Source: Candidatus Levybacteria bacterium GW2011_GWA1_37_16 (GTDB lineage: Bacteria; Patescibacteriota; Microgenomatia; Levybacterales; UBA12049). Taken from it: a stretch of DNA of 55,413 nucleotides. The notes under the pieces were generated by a model that was given only the letters and a program-made list of their open reading frames with translations, had not been told where the DNA came from and searched no databases. Numbering within the stretch: position 1 is the first letter of the stretch; every line of letters starts with the position of its first letter. A program made the translations under genes and the position numbers. Location of the stretch: assembly GCA_943357985.1 (NCBI GenBank), contig CALRGR010000006.1:1-55413 (forward strand), in the 5' to 3' direction. Shown piece after piece: positions 31,939-39,092 of the stretch.

Positions 31939-32886
31939 ATGAGAAAGGCTTGGATATTTCTAATAGTTGCTGTAGTTGTTGCTATTTTTGCGTATGGATT
32001 GAGCCTAAAGATTCTTGATAGGGAGTATGGTGTTACGTCTCCCCTGCCTTCATTCTTAAGCATAATAGAGAACAGCGAAGTCTCAACTTTAGACATTTGG
32101 ACGCCCGTTATAGGGGCTCTATTTACAAGTTCCGGCGTTCCTGAAATTTCCGCTAAATCGGCTCTTATTTATGACACAACTACCAAGAAGACGCTTTACT
32201 CTAAAAATGCTCTTGAGAGGCTTCCTATGGCTTCTCTCACCAAGATAATGACTGCCGTAGTAGCACTAGAAAACAGCAAAAAAGATAACTATATTGTTAA
32301 AGAGAGAGATTTGGTTGGAGAAGATAGCATGGGATTATCCAGGGGAGAAGTTATGAGCCTAAATGAGCTTTTGTATGGACTTATGCTTTACTCTGGAAAT
32401 GATGCCGCCGAGACAATTGCAAGCAACTACACAAAAGGACGTGAAGGATTTATTAAGGCCATGAATGATAAGGCAAACTCTTTGGGTCTTAAGGACACGC
32501 ATTTTACAAATCCAACAGGACTTGAAGGAGATGGCAATCAATACACAACTGTTCATGATTTACTTGTAATTACAGACTACGCAATGCGTTTTGAGCAGTT
32601 TGCAAAGGTAGTTGAAACTTTTCAACATCATATTCCATACACATTAGATCACAAAGAGTTTTTTCTGGAAAACACTACAAATCTTTTGACAAGTTACCCG
32701 GGAATCAAAGGTGTGAAGATAGGTTACACGCCGGAAGCCGGAGAGTGTTTGGTCACTTATCTTGATTACAAAGGCCACAAAATTATAGGAATTATTTTGG
32801 GGAGTGATAACAGAAGACAGGAAATGAAAGATCTTTTAGATTTTGCCTTAGAATCGGAAGGTGTTCCTCCCCCTCCCCACGGTTAA
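31939..32886 (+). CDS. dacA: D-alanyl-D-alanine carboxypeptidase (PBP5/DacA type)
   Basis: The serine carboxypeptidase trims stem peptides of peptidoglycan. A signal anchor (WIFLIVAVVVAIFAYGLSL) is followed by SxxK in MASLTKIM (Ser99, Lys102), the SGN triad near 152 and KIG near 260 (GVKIGYTPEAG). The C-terminal PBP5 beta domain and amphipathic helix are missing, so the N-terminal anchor holds it to the membrane. I choose ATG 31939 because a TATAAA box ends five bases before it; ATG 31921 is the alternative. The end (PPPPHG) lies in a repeat also found at 33963. Confidence 0.9.
   Translation: MRKAWIFLIVAVVVAIFAYGLSLKILDREYGVTSPLPSFLSIIENSEVSTLDIWTPVIGALFTSSGVPEISAKSALIYDTTTKKTLYSKNALERLPMASLTKIMTAVVALENSKKDNYIVKERDLVGEDSMGLSRGEVMSLNELLYGLMLYSGNDAAETIASNYTKGREGFIKAMNDKANSLGLKDTHFTNPTGLEGDGNQYTTVHDLLVITDYAMRFEQFAKVVETFQHHIPYTLDHKEFFLENTTNLLTSYPGIKGVKIGYTPEAGECLVTYLDYKGHKIIGIILGSDNRRQEMKDLLDFALESEGVPPPPHG
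32857..32886. repeat. Direct repeat copy 1 (GAAGGTGT...CACGGTTAA)
   Basis: Thirty bases covering the end of dacA. The core recurs at 33963-33986 with a four-base deletion and more weakly at 34556-34584. Its TTAA supplies the stops of both dacA and the convergent hxlR-type gene. Confidence 0.55.
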
Positions 32887-33218
32887 TTTAGAGATTTTTG
32901 CCTTTTTAACTTATGAACGTCTCCCCATTCCTGCATTAGTTTCATGATTGGAAGCAACGTCTTGCCATAGTCTGTAAGGGAATATTCAACATGAGGTGGA
33001 ATAACAGGGAATACTTTTCTCTTAATAATTCCATCATTTTCAAGCTCACGCAATTGTTGAACCAACATTTTCTGCGTGATACCTGAAATTCCTCTTTCCA
33101 ACTCGTTAGTTCTTAAGGAATTTGTCTTAACCATAAAAAGAATAAGAGGTTTCCATTTCCCACCTATGATATGTAGAGTTTCTTTTACCGATGAACATTC
33201 TATCGTTATTGTCTTCAT
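32883..33218 (-). CDS. HxlR-family transcriptional regulator
   Basis: A 111-residue winged helix protein: SSVKETLHIIGGKWKPLILFMV, then LRTNELERGISGITQKMLVQQLRELENDGIIKR and HVEYSLTDYGKTLLPIM. These are the hallmarks of HxlR/YodB/HypR regulators, many of which sense quinones, aldehydes or disulfide stress. One cysteine near position 8 (ECSSVKE) is placed like the redox-sensing Cys of YodB/HypR. A palindromic operator lies between it and the divergent gene at 33294. Confidence 0.9.
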   Translation of the reverse strand: MKTITIECSSVKETLHIIGGKWKPLILFMVKTNSLRTNELERGISGITQKMLVQQLRELENDGIIKRKVFPVIPPHVEYSLTDYGKTLLPIMKLMQEWGDVHKLKRQKSLN

Positions 33219-33233
33219 GCTTACTTTTTTATT

Positions 33234-33258
33234 AGTACCTTACTTTATAGTAGGTACT
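33234..33258. promoter_or_regulatory. Imperfect palindromic operator of the HxlR gene
   Basis: AGTACCT(T)AC and GTAGGTACT form an inverted repeat around TTTATA. It lies in the hxlR leader and touches the -35 of the divergent gene, so one bound dimer could control both directions. Confidence 0.65.
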
Positions 33259-33286
33259 TGTACTTTAAGACATTATAGCATATAAA
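33258..33286 (+). promoter_or_regulatory. Promoter of the gene at 33294 (leaderless)
   Basis: TTGTAC (33258-33263), a 17-base spacer and TATAAA (33281-33286), seven bases before the ATG. On the opposite strand TATAAT at 33272-33277 is the likely hxlR -10. Confidence 0.6.
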
Positions 33287-33293
33287 TCAAGCC

Positions 33294-33956
33294 ATGGAAA
33301 GAGAAAAGCAAAATAGGTCTCCGCAGGAGTTAAATGCGGAATTTGGGAAAATTCTTGGTGCATTGCCCGGGCCAACTTCACAAGACTTTGAGGATAATTT
33401 TGAGATAAGCGAAGAAGCGCAGGCTGTTCTTGATGGTTTAATACCACGAGATTGGTTAGATGATGATCCTACAGGAACTGTGCGAGAGATATGGACTGAT
33501 TTAGCAAAAGTTGAAGCGTCTAAGAATAGACGTGAGAATAGCTTGTATGGAGGAATATTGATGTCTAAATTCCAAGAATTAAGGCCTTTTGTACAAGGAA
33601 CAGAAGCTTTTAGGGAACATTTACCAGAGGAGTTAAGATTATTTATTAAGATTGGGGGTGCTTGGGGAGAATATTTGCACGGCGATGACCAGGGAGGTAT
33701 TTTCCATTCGGAATCAGTAAGGCCAATTGAAGAAAGAAGTTATCAAGAGCTTTATCAGCGTGTTCGTTGGTTTGGTAAGGGTATATTTCCTGATCCATGG
33801 TGGAAAGAGCCGGACTATGCTAACGAACCTGCTTATCAAGAAATGGTGTCTTTGGGAAAAAGATGGAAAAATGAATTTGTGCAAAAGTATGGATATTCTC
33901 CGCTTGATGGATTTGGAAGAGAAATCGAATTCAGAGGCGACGGTAAAGAACTTTAA
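33294..33956 (+). CDS. Acidic soluble protein of unknown function
   Basis: 220 residues, acidic, with no membrane segment or signal. The N-terminal third is a charged region (ISEEAQAVLDGLIPRDWLDDDP), the middle is helical, and the C-terminal half is rich in Trp and Tyr (YQRVRWFGKGIFPDPWWKEPDY; KRWKNEFVQKYGYSPLDGFG). I recognise no family. It diverges from the HxlR regulator across a shared operator, so it is a plausible target of that regulator. Confidence 0.7.
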   Translation: MEREKQNRSPQELNAEFGKILGALPGPTSQDFEDNFEISEEAQAVLDGLIPRDWLDDDPTGTVREIWTDLAKVEASKNRRENSLYGGILMSKFQELRPFVQGTEAFREHLPEELRLFIKIGGAWGEYLHGDDQGGIFHSESVRPIEERSYQELYQRVRWFGKGIFPDPWWKEPDYANEPAYQEMVSLGKRWKNEFVQKYGYSPLDGFGREIEFRGDGKEL

Positions 33957-33962
33957 AAGTTA

Positions 33963-33986
33963 GAAGGTGTCCCTCCCCACGGTTAA
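33963..33986. repeat. Direct repeat copy 2 (GAAGGTGT...CACGGTTAA)
   Basis: Twenty-four bases between two convergent genes, matching the dacA end at 32857-32886 apart from one change and a four-base gap. It overlaps the stop of the methyltransferase gene. Confidence 0.55.
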
Positions 33987-34528
33987 ACACTTAGTGGAAA
34001 TTTTCTAAAAACAGTGTAGGTTTGAGAAATAAGAGGAATATCTACTTCTCCAATCTTGGGATTTTTTCTAAAGTCGTCTAATTGCATTCCCTCTCTTAAA
34101 CCACAGCTAACGCTGCTATATATTAGACATCCATTGGGCTTAAGCGTTCTCATTACATCGTCAAACTCTTCTTCTGAAAGGTGAACGTCTTGAATGAAGG
34201 CCGCATCGAAGGCCTCGTCTACAAAAGGAGAGTGTTCAATTTTTCCGTATAGTGCGTTTTTATTTTGGGAATGTGCCGTTTCCAGATTGGTCACTTTGCC
34301 GCTGTCCAGATTGACAATTTCTTCCGGGGTAAAAACAATACTTAGAGACAAGGTGTCATTCCCACTGCCCGGATAGTAGATTCTGGATATGGGAAATTTA
34401 TCCCTAATTCTTTGTAAATCTATTAGTCTTTGTAATCCTGTTGGTGCTACATCTTTTCTGGGAGCAAACTTATCTACCAAAAAGGTTGCTACTTTTTCTG
34501 CGGTTCTATTGCCAAGTCTTTCAAACAT
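33983..34528 (-). CDS. Class I SAM-dependent methyltransferase-like protein
   Basis: 181 residues with a Rossmann-type motif I (RIYYPGSGNDTLSLSIVF), motif II with the acidic strand end (IVNLDSGK), the DEAFDAAFIQDVHLSEEEFDDVMRTLKPNG segment typical of motifs IV-VI, and a short C-terminus. The substrate cannot be predicted. Length is at the lower end for this fold and no cap domain is visible. Confidence 0.7.
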   Translation of the reverse strand: MFERLGNRTAEKVATFLVDKFAPRKDVAPTGLQRLIDLQRIRDKFPISRIYYPGSGNDTLSLSIVFTPEEIVNLDSGKVTNLETAHSQNKNALYGKIEHSPFVDEAFDAAFIQDVHLSEEEFDDVMRTLKPNGCLIYSSVSCGLREGMQLDDFRKNPKIGEVDIPLISQTYTVFRKFPLSV

Positions 34529-34555
34529 TTTTGGATTATATCAAAATTAGAGTCT

Positions 34556-34584
34556 GAAGGCATTACTCTCCCACAGCACGGTTG
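34556..34584. repeat. Possible third, diverged copy of the GAAGG...CACGGTT repeat
   Basis: GAAGG at 34556 and CACGGTTGA at its end keep the order and spacing of the copies at 32857 and 33963, but the middle differs. It lies between the methyltransferase gene and tRNA-Leu. Confidence 0.3.
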
Positions 34585-34619
34585 ATTGAACCACTGATTT
34601 AAGTTAGAATATAGACTCA

Positions 34620-34702
34620 GCCGTGGTGGTGGAATGGCATACACGGAGGCCTTAAGAGCCTTTGTCAGCAATGGCATGAGAGTTCGACTCTCTCCCGCGG
34701 CA
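34620..34702 (+). tRNA. tRNA-Leu(TAA)
   Basis: Acceptor GCCGTGG/CCGCGGC with A73, anticodon loop CTTAAGA, variable arm TGTCAGCAATGGCA, T-loop TTCGACT. Confidence 0.94.
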
Positions 34703-34719
34703 CATTATGAGTTAGATTT

Positions 34720-34795
<76 letters not shown>

Positions 34796-34823
34796 ATAAC
34801 TAGATCAGTGCAGATAGGTATTG

Positions 34824-34930
34824 TATAATAGTTGCGCGACAGCGTCGGCTCGTTACGGATTTTACCCGAGCAGCGCAACCTTAAAGAGAAATCGTGTGGG
34901 AAAAACCGCGAGGTTTGTCCCAACAGAGTC
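34824..34930 (+). ncRNA. Unassigned structured RNA candidate with its own promoter
   Basis: A TATAAT box (34824-34829) is followed by about 100 bases of GC-rich, foldable sequence ahead of tRNA-Gly. Visible stems are GTTGCGC/GCGCAAC (34831-34837 with 34873-34879), GCTCG/CGAGC inside it, and TGGGA/TCCCA enclosing AAACC-GCGA-GGTTT, which has a GNRA loop. CGCGAC (34835-34840) could alternatively pair with GTCGCG at 34928-34933, reaching into the tRNA-Gly acceptor. It does not match SRP, 6S or tmRNA signatures that I can check by eye. Confidence 0.45.
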
Positions 34931-35001
34931 GCGGGTGTAGTTCAATGGTAGAACGCAACTTTTCCAAAGTTGTCACGAGAGTTCGATTCTCTTCACCCGC
35001 T
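34931..35001 (+). tRNA. tRNA-Gly(TCC)
   Basis: Acceptor GCGGGTG/CACCCGC with U73, anticodon loop TTTCCAA, T-loop TTCGATT. Confidence 0.94.
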
Positions 35002-35031
35002 CACATTTCGATAAGGCTCAAATATGAATAT

Positions 35032-35104
35032 GTGCTCGTAGCTCAATGGATAGAGCACCTCCCTTCTAAGGAGGTGGTTGGTGGTTCGATCCCACTCGGG
35101 CACA
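35032..35104 (+). tRNA. tRNA-Arg(TCT)
   Basis: Acceptor GTGCTCG/CGGGCAC with A73, D stem GCTC/GAGC, anticodon loop CTTCTAA, T-loop TTCGATC. Confidence 0.94.
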
Positions 35105-35123
35105 CAATATTTATAAGCGAAAT

Positions 35124-35196
35124 GGTGGATGTAGTTCAACAGTAGAACGCCTGCTTGTGGAGCAGGAGGTCGCGGGGGCGGCACCCGTCATCCACC
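35124..35196 (+). tRNA. tRNA-His(GTG) with aberrant T-loop
   Basis: G-1 at 35124 faces C73 at 35196; acceptor GTGGATG/CATCCAC; anticodon loop TTGTGGA. The T-stem GCGGG/CCCGT encloses GGCGGCA in place of the nearly universal TTCRANY loop. The D-loop is AACAGTA, with A at the usual G18. Stems are intact, so this is not a random pseudogene, but the elbow contacts must differ. Confidence 0.8.
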
Positions 35197-35198
35197 CA

Positions 35199-35531
35199 CT
35201 ATTTTTTGGCTTTGGTTTCCTCTATGTCTTTGAGGAGTTCTGCTTTTAAAGCTTCCGCAGTTTTCCTAATCTTGTTCTCTATGTTTTCAGCTTTAGTCTT
35301 AAGTAAATCCCAAATCTTGTCATGATTATCATCTCTTACGTGTCTAAGAAATTCTTTTTTATCTTCCTGTGGAAGCTCGGATAAGACTGTATCTAAAACT
35401 GCATGGTGAATGTTGCTTTCGGCAAGAGACAGAAGATGTACTCTTTCATCCTGGGTTAAATCCATATCCGCAATTTCAATAGAAATTGACGTTGTGTCAA
35501 CTACGTGGCTATAAAAATGTTTATTTTTCAT
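35199..35531 (-). CDS. Helical coiled-coil protein (DUF5663-like)
   Basis: 110 residues, almost entirely helical, with short amphipathic helices (LTQDERVHLLSLAESNIHHAVLDTVLSELPQEDKKEFLRHV) and a C-terminal coiled coil rich in Lys/Glu/Ala (NKIRKTAEALKAELLKDIEETKAKK). No membrane span. The helix pattern resembles DUF5663-type proteins of Patescibacteria, a tentative link. It follows the gene at 35537 by five bases and is probably in one transcript with it. Confidence 0.6.
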   Translation of the reverse strand: MKNKHFYSHVVDTTSISIEIADMDLTQDERVHLLSLAESNIHHAVLDTVLSELPQEDKKEFLRHVRDDNHDKIWDLLKTKAENIENKIRKTAEALKAELLKDIEETKAKK

Positions 35532-35536
35532 TGTAC

Positions 35537-36412
35537 TTATTGTACTACGTTAATTGGCCCCAATGGAATTTTATCTTCCGGATCGTCAATAAAGAAATAA
35601 ACAACAGAGCCTACTTGTGATCCGTCTACTCTTTCTAGGTAATGCATTACTTCGGGTGACCCTCCAAGATGCTTTTTCGTCCATTGGGCAGGTCCTGCAT
35701 CTCCAATAACTACAACCATTGCCTTGCCATTGTCGGGATTTACTATCAGCATTTTTTTGAATCTAAAAAATTCGGAAAATTTCCTAACATTTTCATTGTA
35801 TCCAGGAGCAAGAAAAGTTTGAATTGCCAGATAGTATTTTTCCCTCATGTTATCCTGTTGAGTCATTTGAGATGAAGAGGGGGCAAAATACCTCCATGCT
35901 CCAAGCCCAGGAGCCATTCCAGAACTCCAGTATTGTCTTGCGTCATTTTCGTTGTCAAAATGAGTTGACATAGTATCTCCCGAATATCTTGCTAAATGCT
36001 GCTCTGCGCCAATTCTTCCATAATTTCTCTCAAGTCTTATTCCATTTTCCTCTGCGCTAATAGCTAATCCATAATTCCGTTTTAAAATTTCTATGGTTTT
36101 GTTTTCCTGGTCTTTTGTCAATGGTTGGGCTTGTTCCGGCAAGGCGGACAAAAGGTCTGATATTAAAAAAACTTTTTTATCTATCGTTGCCGCAAGTTCC
36201 TGACCTGATGCAACAGGAATGTGGTTTACAAGAAGCGGTTTTCCCGGAGATGCAAGAATCAATAAGCCCCCAAGAGAACTTACCATTATTTGCTTGGAAT
36301 TTTTGCTTAACCACTCAAGGGAGTCTTTGTGCTTTTCAATAAGAGTTTTTTGTAAGTTTTTGTGACGGGCTGTCCACTTTTCTTTTAGATTGCGATAATG
36401 AGAATTAGGCAT
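35537..36412 (-). CDS. Membrane-anchored protein with RlpA-like barrel end
   Basis: The 291-residue product has a basic N-terminus, one membrane segment at about residues 42-57 (IMVSSLGGLLILASPG), a middle helical region, and a C-terminal domain with IVNPDNGKAMVVVIGDAGPAQWTKKHLGGSPEVMHYL. The last part recalls the double-psi barrel of RlpA-type cell-wall proteins (NPxNGK-VVV-V-D-GP). The role is therefore probably at the wall, but the match is by eye only. Confidence 0.6.
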   Translation of the reverse strand: MPNSHYRNLKEKWTARHKNLQKTLIEKHKDSLEWLSKNSKQIMVSSLGGLLILASPGKPLLVNHIPVASGQELAATIDKKVFLISDLLSALPEQAQPLTKDQENKTIEILKRNYGLAISAEENGIRLERNYGRIGAEQHLARYSGDTMSTHFDNENDARQYWSSGMAPGLGAWRYFAPSSSQMTQQDNMREKYYLAIQTFLAPGYNENVRKFSEFFRFKKMLIVNPDNGKAMVVVIGDAGPAQWTKKHLGGSPEVMHYLERVDGSQVGSVVYFFIDDPEDKIPLGPINVVQ

Positions 36413-36449
36413 TACTTAAACTATATCACAGAGGATTGGCGTCAATCTA

Positions 36450-36677
36450 CTATGCTCCTTTTGGAGGTTGCGGTTCATCGTTGCTGTCAGGCCTGGGGCG
36501 GGGAATTCTGGTCACGTTTGTTCCCTGAAAAGGTCTTTGTAAGTCTGCTTGTTCGGTCTGCCACGTTCTGTCTATAACTTCCTGGTCACTGAGATTTTGA
36601 GTAATTAATGCTGGAGTGACGTTTGGTATCTCTTCTGCTTGTGATGACTTTCTACTAAATTTAAATATTTCCCACAT
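36450..36677 (-). CDS. Small disordered protein of unknown function
   Basis: 75 residues with no hydrophobic segment, many polar residues and a Pro-rich C-terminus (IPRPRPDSNDEPQPPKGA). It starts MWEIFKFSRKSSQAEEIP. Position between an envelope gene and dinB gives no clue. It may be a genuine small protein, since the frame is clean and codons look normal. Confidence 0.45.
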   Translation of the reverse strand: MWEIFKFSRKSSQAEEIPNVTPALITQNLSDQEVIDRTWQTEQADLQRPFQGTNVTRIPRPRPDSNDEPQPPKGA

Positions 36678-36748
36678 TTTCTTTAATGGATTAGGTTAGC
36701 CTATGTTATCCATAATATGTAATGTACAGTTTAAACATCCTTGTGTCA

Positions 36749-36767
36749 ATCCCGATTCAATCGGGAT
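36749..36767. repeat. ATCCCGATT/AATCGGGAT inverted repeat
   Basis: Nine-base exact arms around one base, in the gap before dinB. There is no T-run, so it is not an obvious terminator; it resembles short interspersed palindromes. Confidence 0.5.
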
Positions 36768-36841
36768 CAATGGGAAATTTGATAGCAAGAGTATTATTTT
36801 GTTCTATTGTTTTTCGCCTATAATTCGAATATTATTTAATT

Positions 36842-38122
36842 ATGCATACTGCTCGTGTTGCCCGTCTTGACTCGCTTCAGCCGAGGCAGATTATGCATAT
36901 AGACTTTGATTCTTTCTTTGCAAGTGTAGAACAGCAATATAATCCCCTGCTTCGCGGAAAACCAATTGGCGTGACTGCTGCAAATGGAACGCCAAATGGC
37001 GCTTGCATTATTGCTTCAAGCAGAGAAGCAAAGAAACTTGGGATTCAAACCGGAACCAGAGTTTGGGAAGCTATTAACATTTGTCCTTCAATAACATTTG
37101 TTAAGTCAGATTTTTTAAAATACTTGGAGATAAGCAAAGTTTTTCTTAAAATTTGCTCAGACTACTCCCCTTTTGTAGAGCTTTTTTCTTTGGATGAGGT
37201 TTTTATAGACATAACTCCAACTATTCATTTGTTTGGTAGTCCCGAAAATATAGTCAGGCTCATAAAGACAAGAATTAGAGATGAGATTGGAGAGTATATA
37301 ACTGTTTCTGTTGGGGTTTCTCATAATAAACTTCTTGCAAAACTTGCCTCTTCTAGAAATAAACCAAATGGTTTTGGAAAAATTGAAGAAAATGACATTG
37401 ATAGTATTTACTCAACAATAGAACCAACAGATTTATGCGGAATAGGCAGAGCAATGGGTTCACGCCTTAATAAGATAGGAATCAAAAATCTTCTACAAAT
37501 TAGAAATTATTCTAAGGAAAAATTAGTCTTGGAGTTTGGTCCGGCCTACGCGGATGTTTTGGAAAATATGGCTTGGGGTAGAGACGACCGTCCTGTTGTC
37601 CCCTATTATTTGCTAAATGAAACAAAATCTGTAGGGCGCAGCTACTGTCTGCATCAAAATGAGTATGACAAGAGAATTGTTATGCAGAATTTATATGAGT
37701 TATGTGAAGAAGTAGGGATTAAGCTTAGACGGCTAAATAAGAAAGCAAGGGGTGTTTCCGTTTCGCTTGCCGGAACATGTGACATTCATGGACGGAAGAC
37801 TTATGGGGATTATTTTGACACTGGCGCCGAGATTTTTAAAAGACTTAAACCGATTCTTGAGAAACATACTTGCTCAGTCTCAAGAGAGTACGTCAGGCAA
37901 ATTAGTATCTCAGTTCATAATTTGAAGGATAACGGAGACTTGCTTCTTTCCTTATTCGACAATCCCAAAAAAGACAAAGTTCAAGCTACGATTGATAGGA
38001 TAAATGATAGGTTTGGCGATCATACAATAAGAAATGGTTTTCTTCTCTACTCCGACAAGCTTACAACTATGCCAAACGGTTACATGGCAGATAGGTTTGA
38101 GAGGGCAAATCTTGCTACCTAA
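36842..38122 (+). CDS. dinB: Y-family DNA polymerase IV
   Basis: DinB performs error-prone translesion synthesis. The 426-residue enzyme shows MHIDFDSFFASVEQQ (catalytic Asp21), FSLDEVFIDIT (second catalytic acidic pair near 118), the VSVGVSHNKLLAKLASSRNKPNG motif and the HhH-containing thumb (DLCGIGRAMGSRLNKIGI). The little-finger domain follows. No beta-clamp peptide is obvious at the C-terminus. A TATAAT box at 36819-36824 lies 17 bases before the ATG. It overlaps the convergent ATP-cone gene by eight bases. Confidence 0.93.
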   Translation: MHTARVARLDSLQPRQIMHIDFDSFFASVEQQYNPLLRGKPIGVTAANGTPNGACIIASSREAKKLGIQTGTRVWEAINICPSITFVKSDFLKYLEISKVFLKICSDYSPFVELFSLDEVFIDITPTIHLFGSPENIVRLIKTRIRDEIGEYITVSVGVSHNKLLAKLASSRNKPNGFGKIEENDIDSIYSTIEPTDLCGIGRAMGSRLNKIGIKNLLQIRNYSKEKLVLEFGPAYADVLENMAWGRDDRPVVPYYLLNETKSVGRSYCLHQNEYDKRIVMQNLYELCEEVGIKLRRLNKKARGVSVSLAGTCDIHGRKTYGDYFDTGAEIFKRLKPILEKHTCSVSREYVRQISISVHNLKDNGDLLLSLFDNPKKDKVQATIDRINDRFGDHTIRNGFLLYSDKLTTMPNGYMADRFERANLAT

Positions 38123-38936
38123 TTTTATCGGCTTCCATTACAAATTTTATTTCGGATAGAACTTTTTCTTTTTTGTCATTTGTAAGTCCAAGCATTTGTA
38201 AAGATTTTGGATTTTGATAAATAGTTTTACAAAGGATAATCCCCTGGTCTAAAAGTTTTTGTTTTTCAAAAGAAGATAGAGAAGAAAGAACGGTTATTGG
38301 ATGAAGTCTTGATTTTTCAATTAAATCCCTAAGTCCTGCATTTTTCGGATAGTCCCAGCTTAATATTTTCATCCCGGCGCACAAAGCATAGCTTAAAGCA
38401 TCTGATGTGACTTTTGTATTTGTAGCAATCCAAGCTTCTCTTAAGTCATATTTTTCTTTTACGTCATCAAATCTTGCTTTTGTATAAAGAGAAACTTTGA
38501 CATCGGAGCGGGCTCCAGGCGTATTATGGAATTTTGCTTCTATCATAAATTTTGTTTCATTTTTTTCTGCTATAACATCCACTTCATGAGAAACGCATTT
38601 GCCAGAAAGAACTTGCCGTGTTTGAGTTTTGTAGCCATCGGTTTTTAGAAGTTCGGAAACATAATCTTCAAATGGATATCCAGTTGGGCCAAAATCCATA
38701 ATTGCGTGCTTTAGAGCATAAATTGCCCTGCTAAAAGGATGGGAAGATGTTTTTAAAAATTCTGTTATATGGCTGTATATTTCAGATGTTGGAATATTTT
38801 CATAAAGCTTTGATTTGACGTGCTGCAAAACCTGTTGGTGTATTGAATTGGGAATGCCTGCTCTTTTTATGGAGTTATTAATTTTCTCCTCATTAAACGG
38901 TTCTTTTTCTCCGTTTGCCTTTATAACAGTTATCAC
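38115..38936 (-). CDS. ATP-cone fused to a PD-(D/E)XK nuclease domain
   Basis: Residues 1-95 form an ATP-cone (ITVIKANGEKEPFNEEKINNSIKRAG ... FSRAIYALKHAIMDFG), the allosteric nucleotide-binding module known from ribonucleotide reductase and NrdR. Residues 90-180 look like an Mrr-type nuclease: HEVDVIAEKNETKFMIEAKFH supplies Asp120 and Glu133-x-Lys135. A helical C-terminal region follows. The fusion suggests a nuclease gated by ATP/dATP. It converges on dinB with an eight-base overlap. Confidence 0.75.
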   Translation of the reverse strand: MITVIKANGEKEPFNEEKINNSIKRAGIPNSIHQQVLQHVKSKLYENIPTSEIYSHITEFLKTSSHPFSRAIYALKHAIMDFGPTGYPFEDYVSELLKTDGYKTQTRQVLSGKCVSHEVDVIAEKNETKFMIEAKFHNTPGARSDVKVSLYTKARFDDVKEKYDLREAWIATNTKVTSDALSYALCAGMKILSWDYPKNAGLRDLIEKSRLHPITVLSSLSSFEKQKLLDQGIILCKTIYQNPKSLQMLGLTNDKKEKVLSEIKFVMEADKIR

Positions 38937-39027
38937 AAATATATAGTATTGTTTCTTAAAATTTTCTGCAACCCCAATACTTCAGATAAGATTATCGAAT
39001 TTTTGGTATTGTTTGGGACAGTGTATC

Positions 39028-39056
39028 TTGAAACGTTTAGTCAAAGACGCTATACT
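39028..39056 (+). promoter_or_regulatory. Promoter of the MFS transporter gene
   Basis: TTGAAA (39028-39033), a 17-base spacer and TATACT (39051-39056). The predicted start near 39063 leaves a leader of about 30 bases that contains a terminator-like hairpin. Confidence 0.7.
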
Positions 39057-39064
39057 GGAAATAT

Positions 39065-39084
39065 AAAGGCATGGGCCTTTTTTT
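39065..39084 (+). terminator. Terminator-like hairpin in the MFS leader
   Basis: AAAGGC-ATGG-GCCTTT followed by more T residues, ending eight bases before the ATG at 39093. It may act as an attenuator, since it lies between promoter and gene. Confidence 0.55.
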
Positions 39085-39092
39085 ATTGCAAA

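Noticed and set aside
34831-34930. SRP RNA
   Set aside because: The GGAA tetraloop with its symmetric internal loop (GTCAGG...AGCAG) is not present.
34993-35184. 63-residue minus-strand ORF opposite tRNA-Arg and tRNA-His
   Set aside because: It lies fully over two tRNA genes and encodes their complement.
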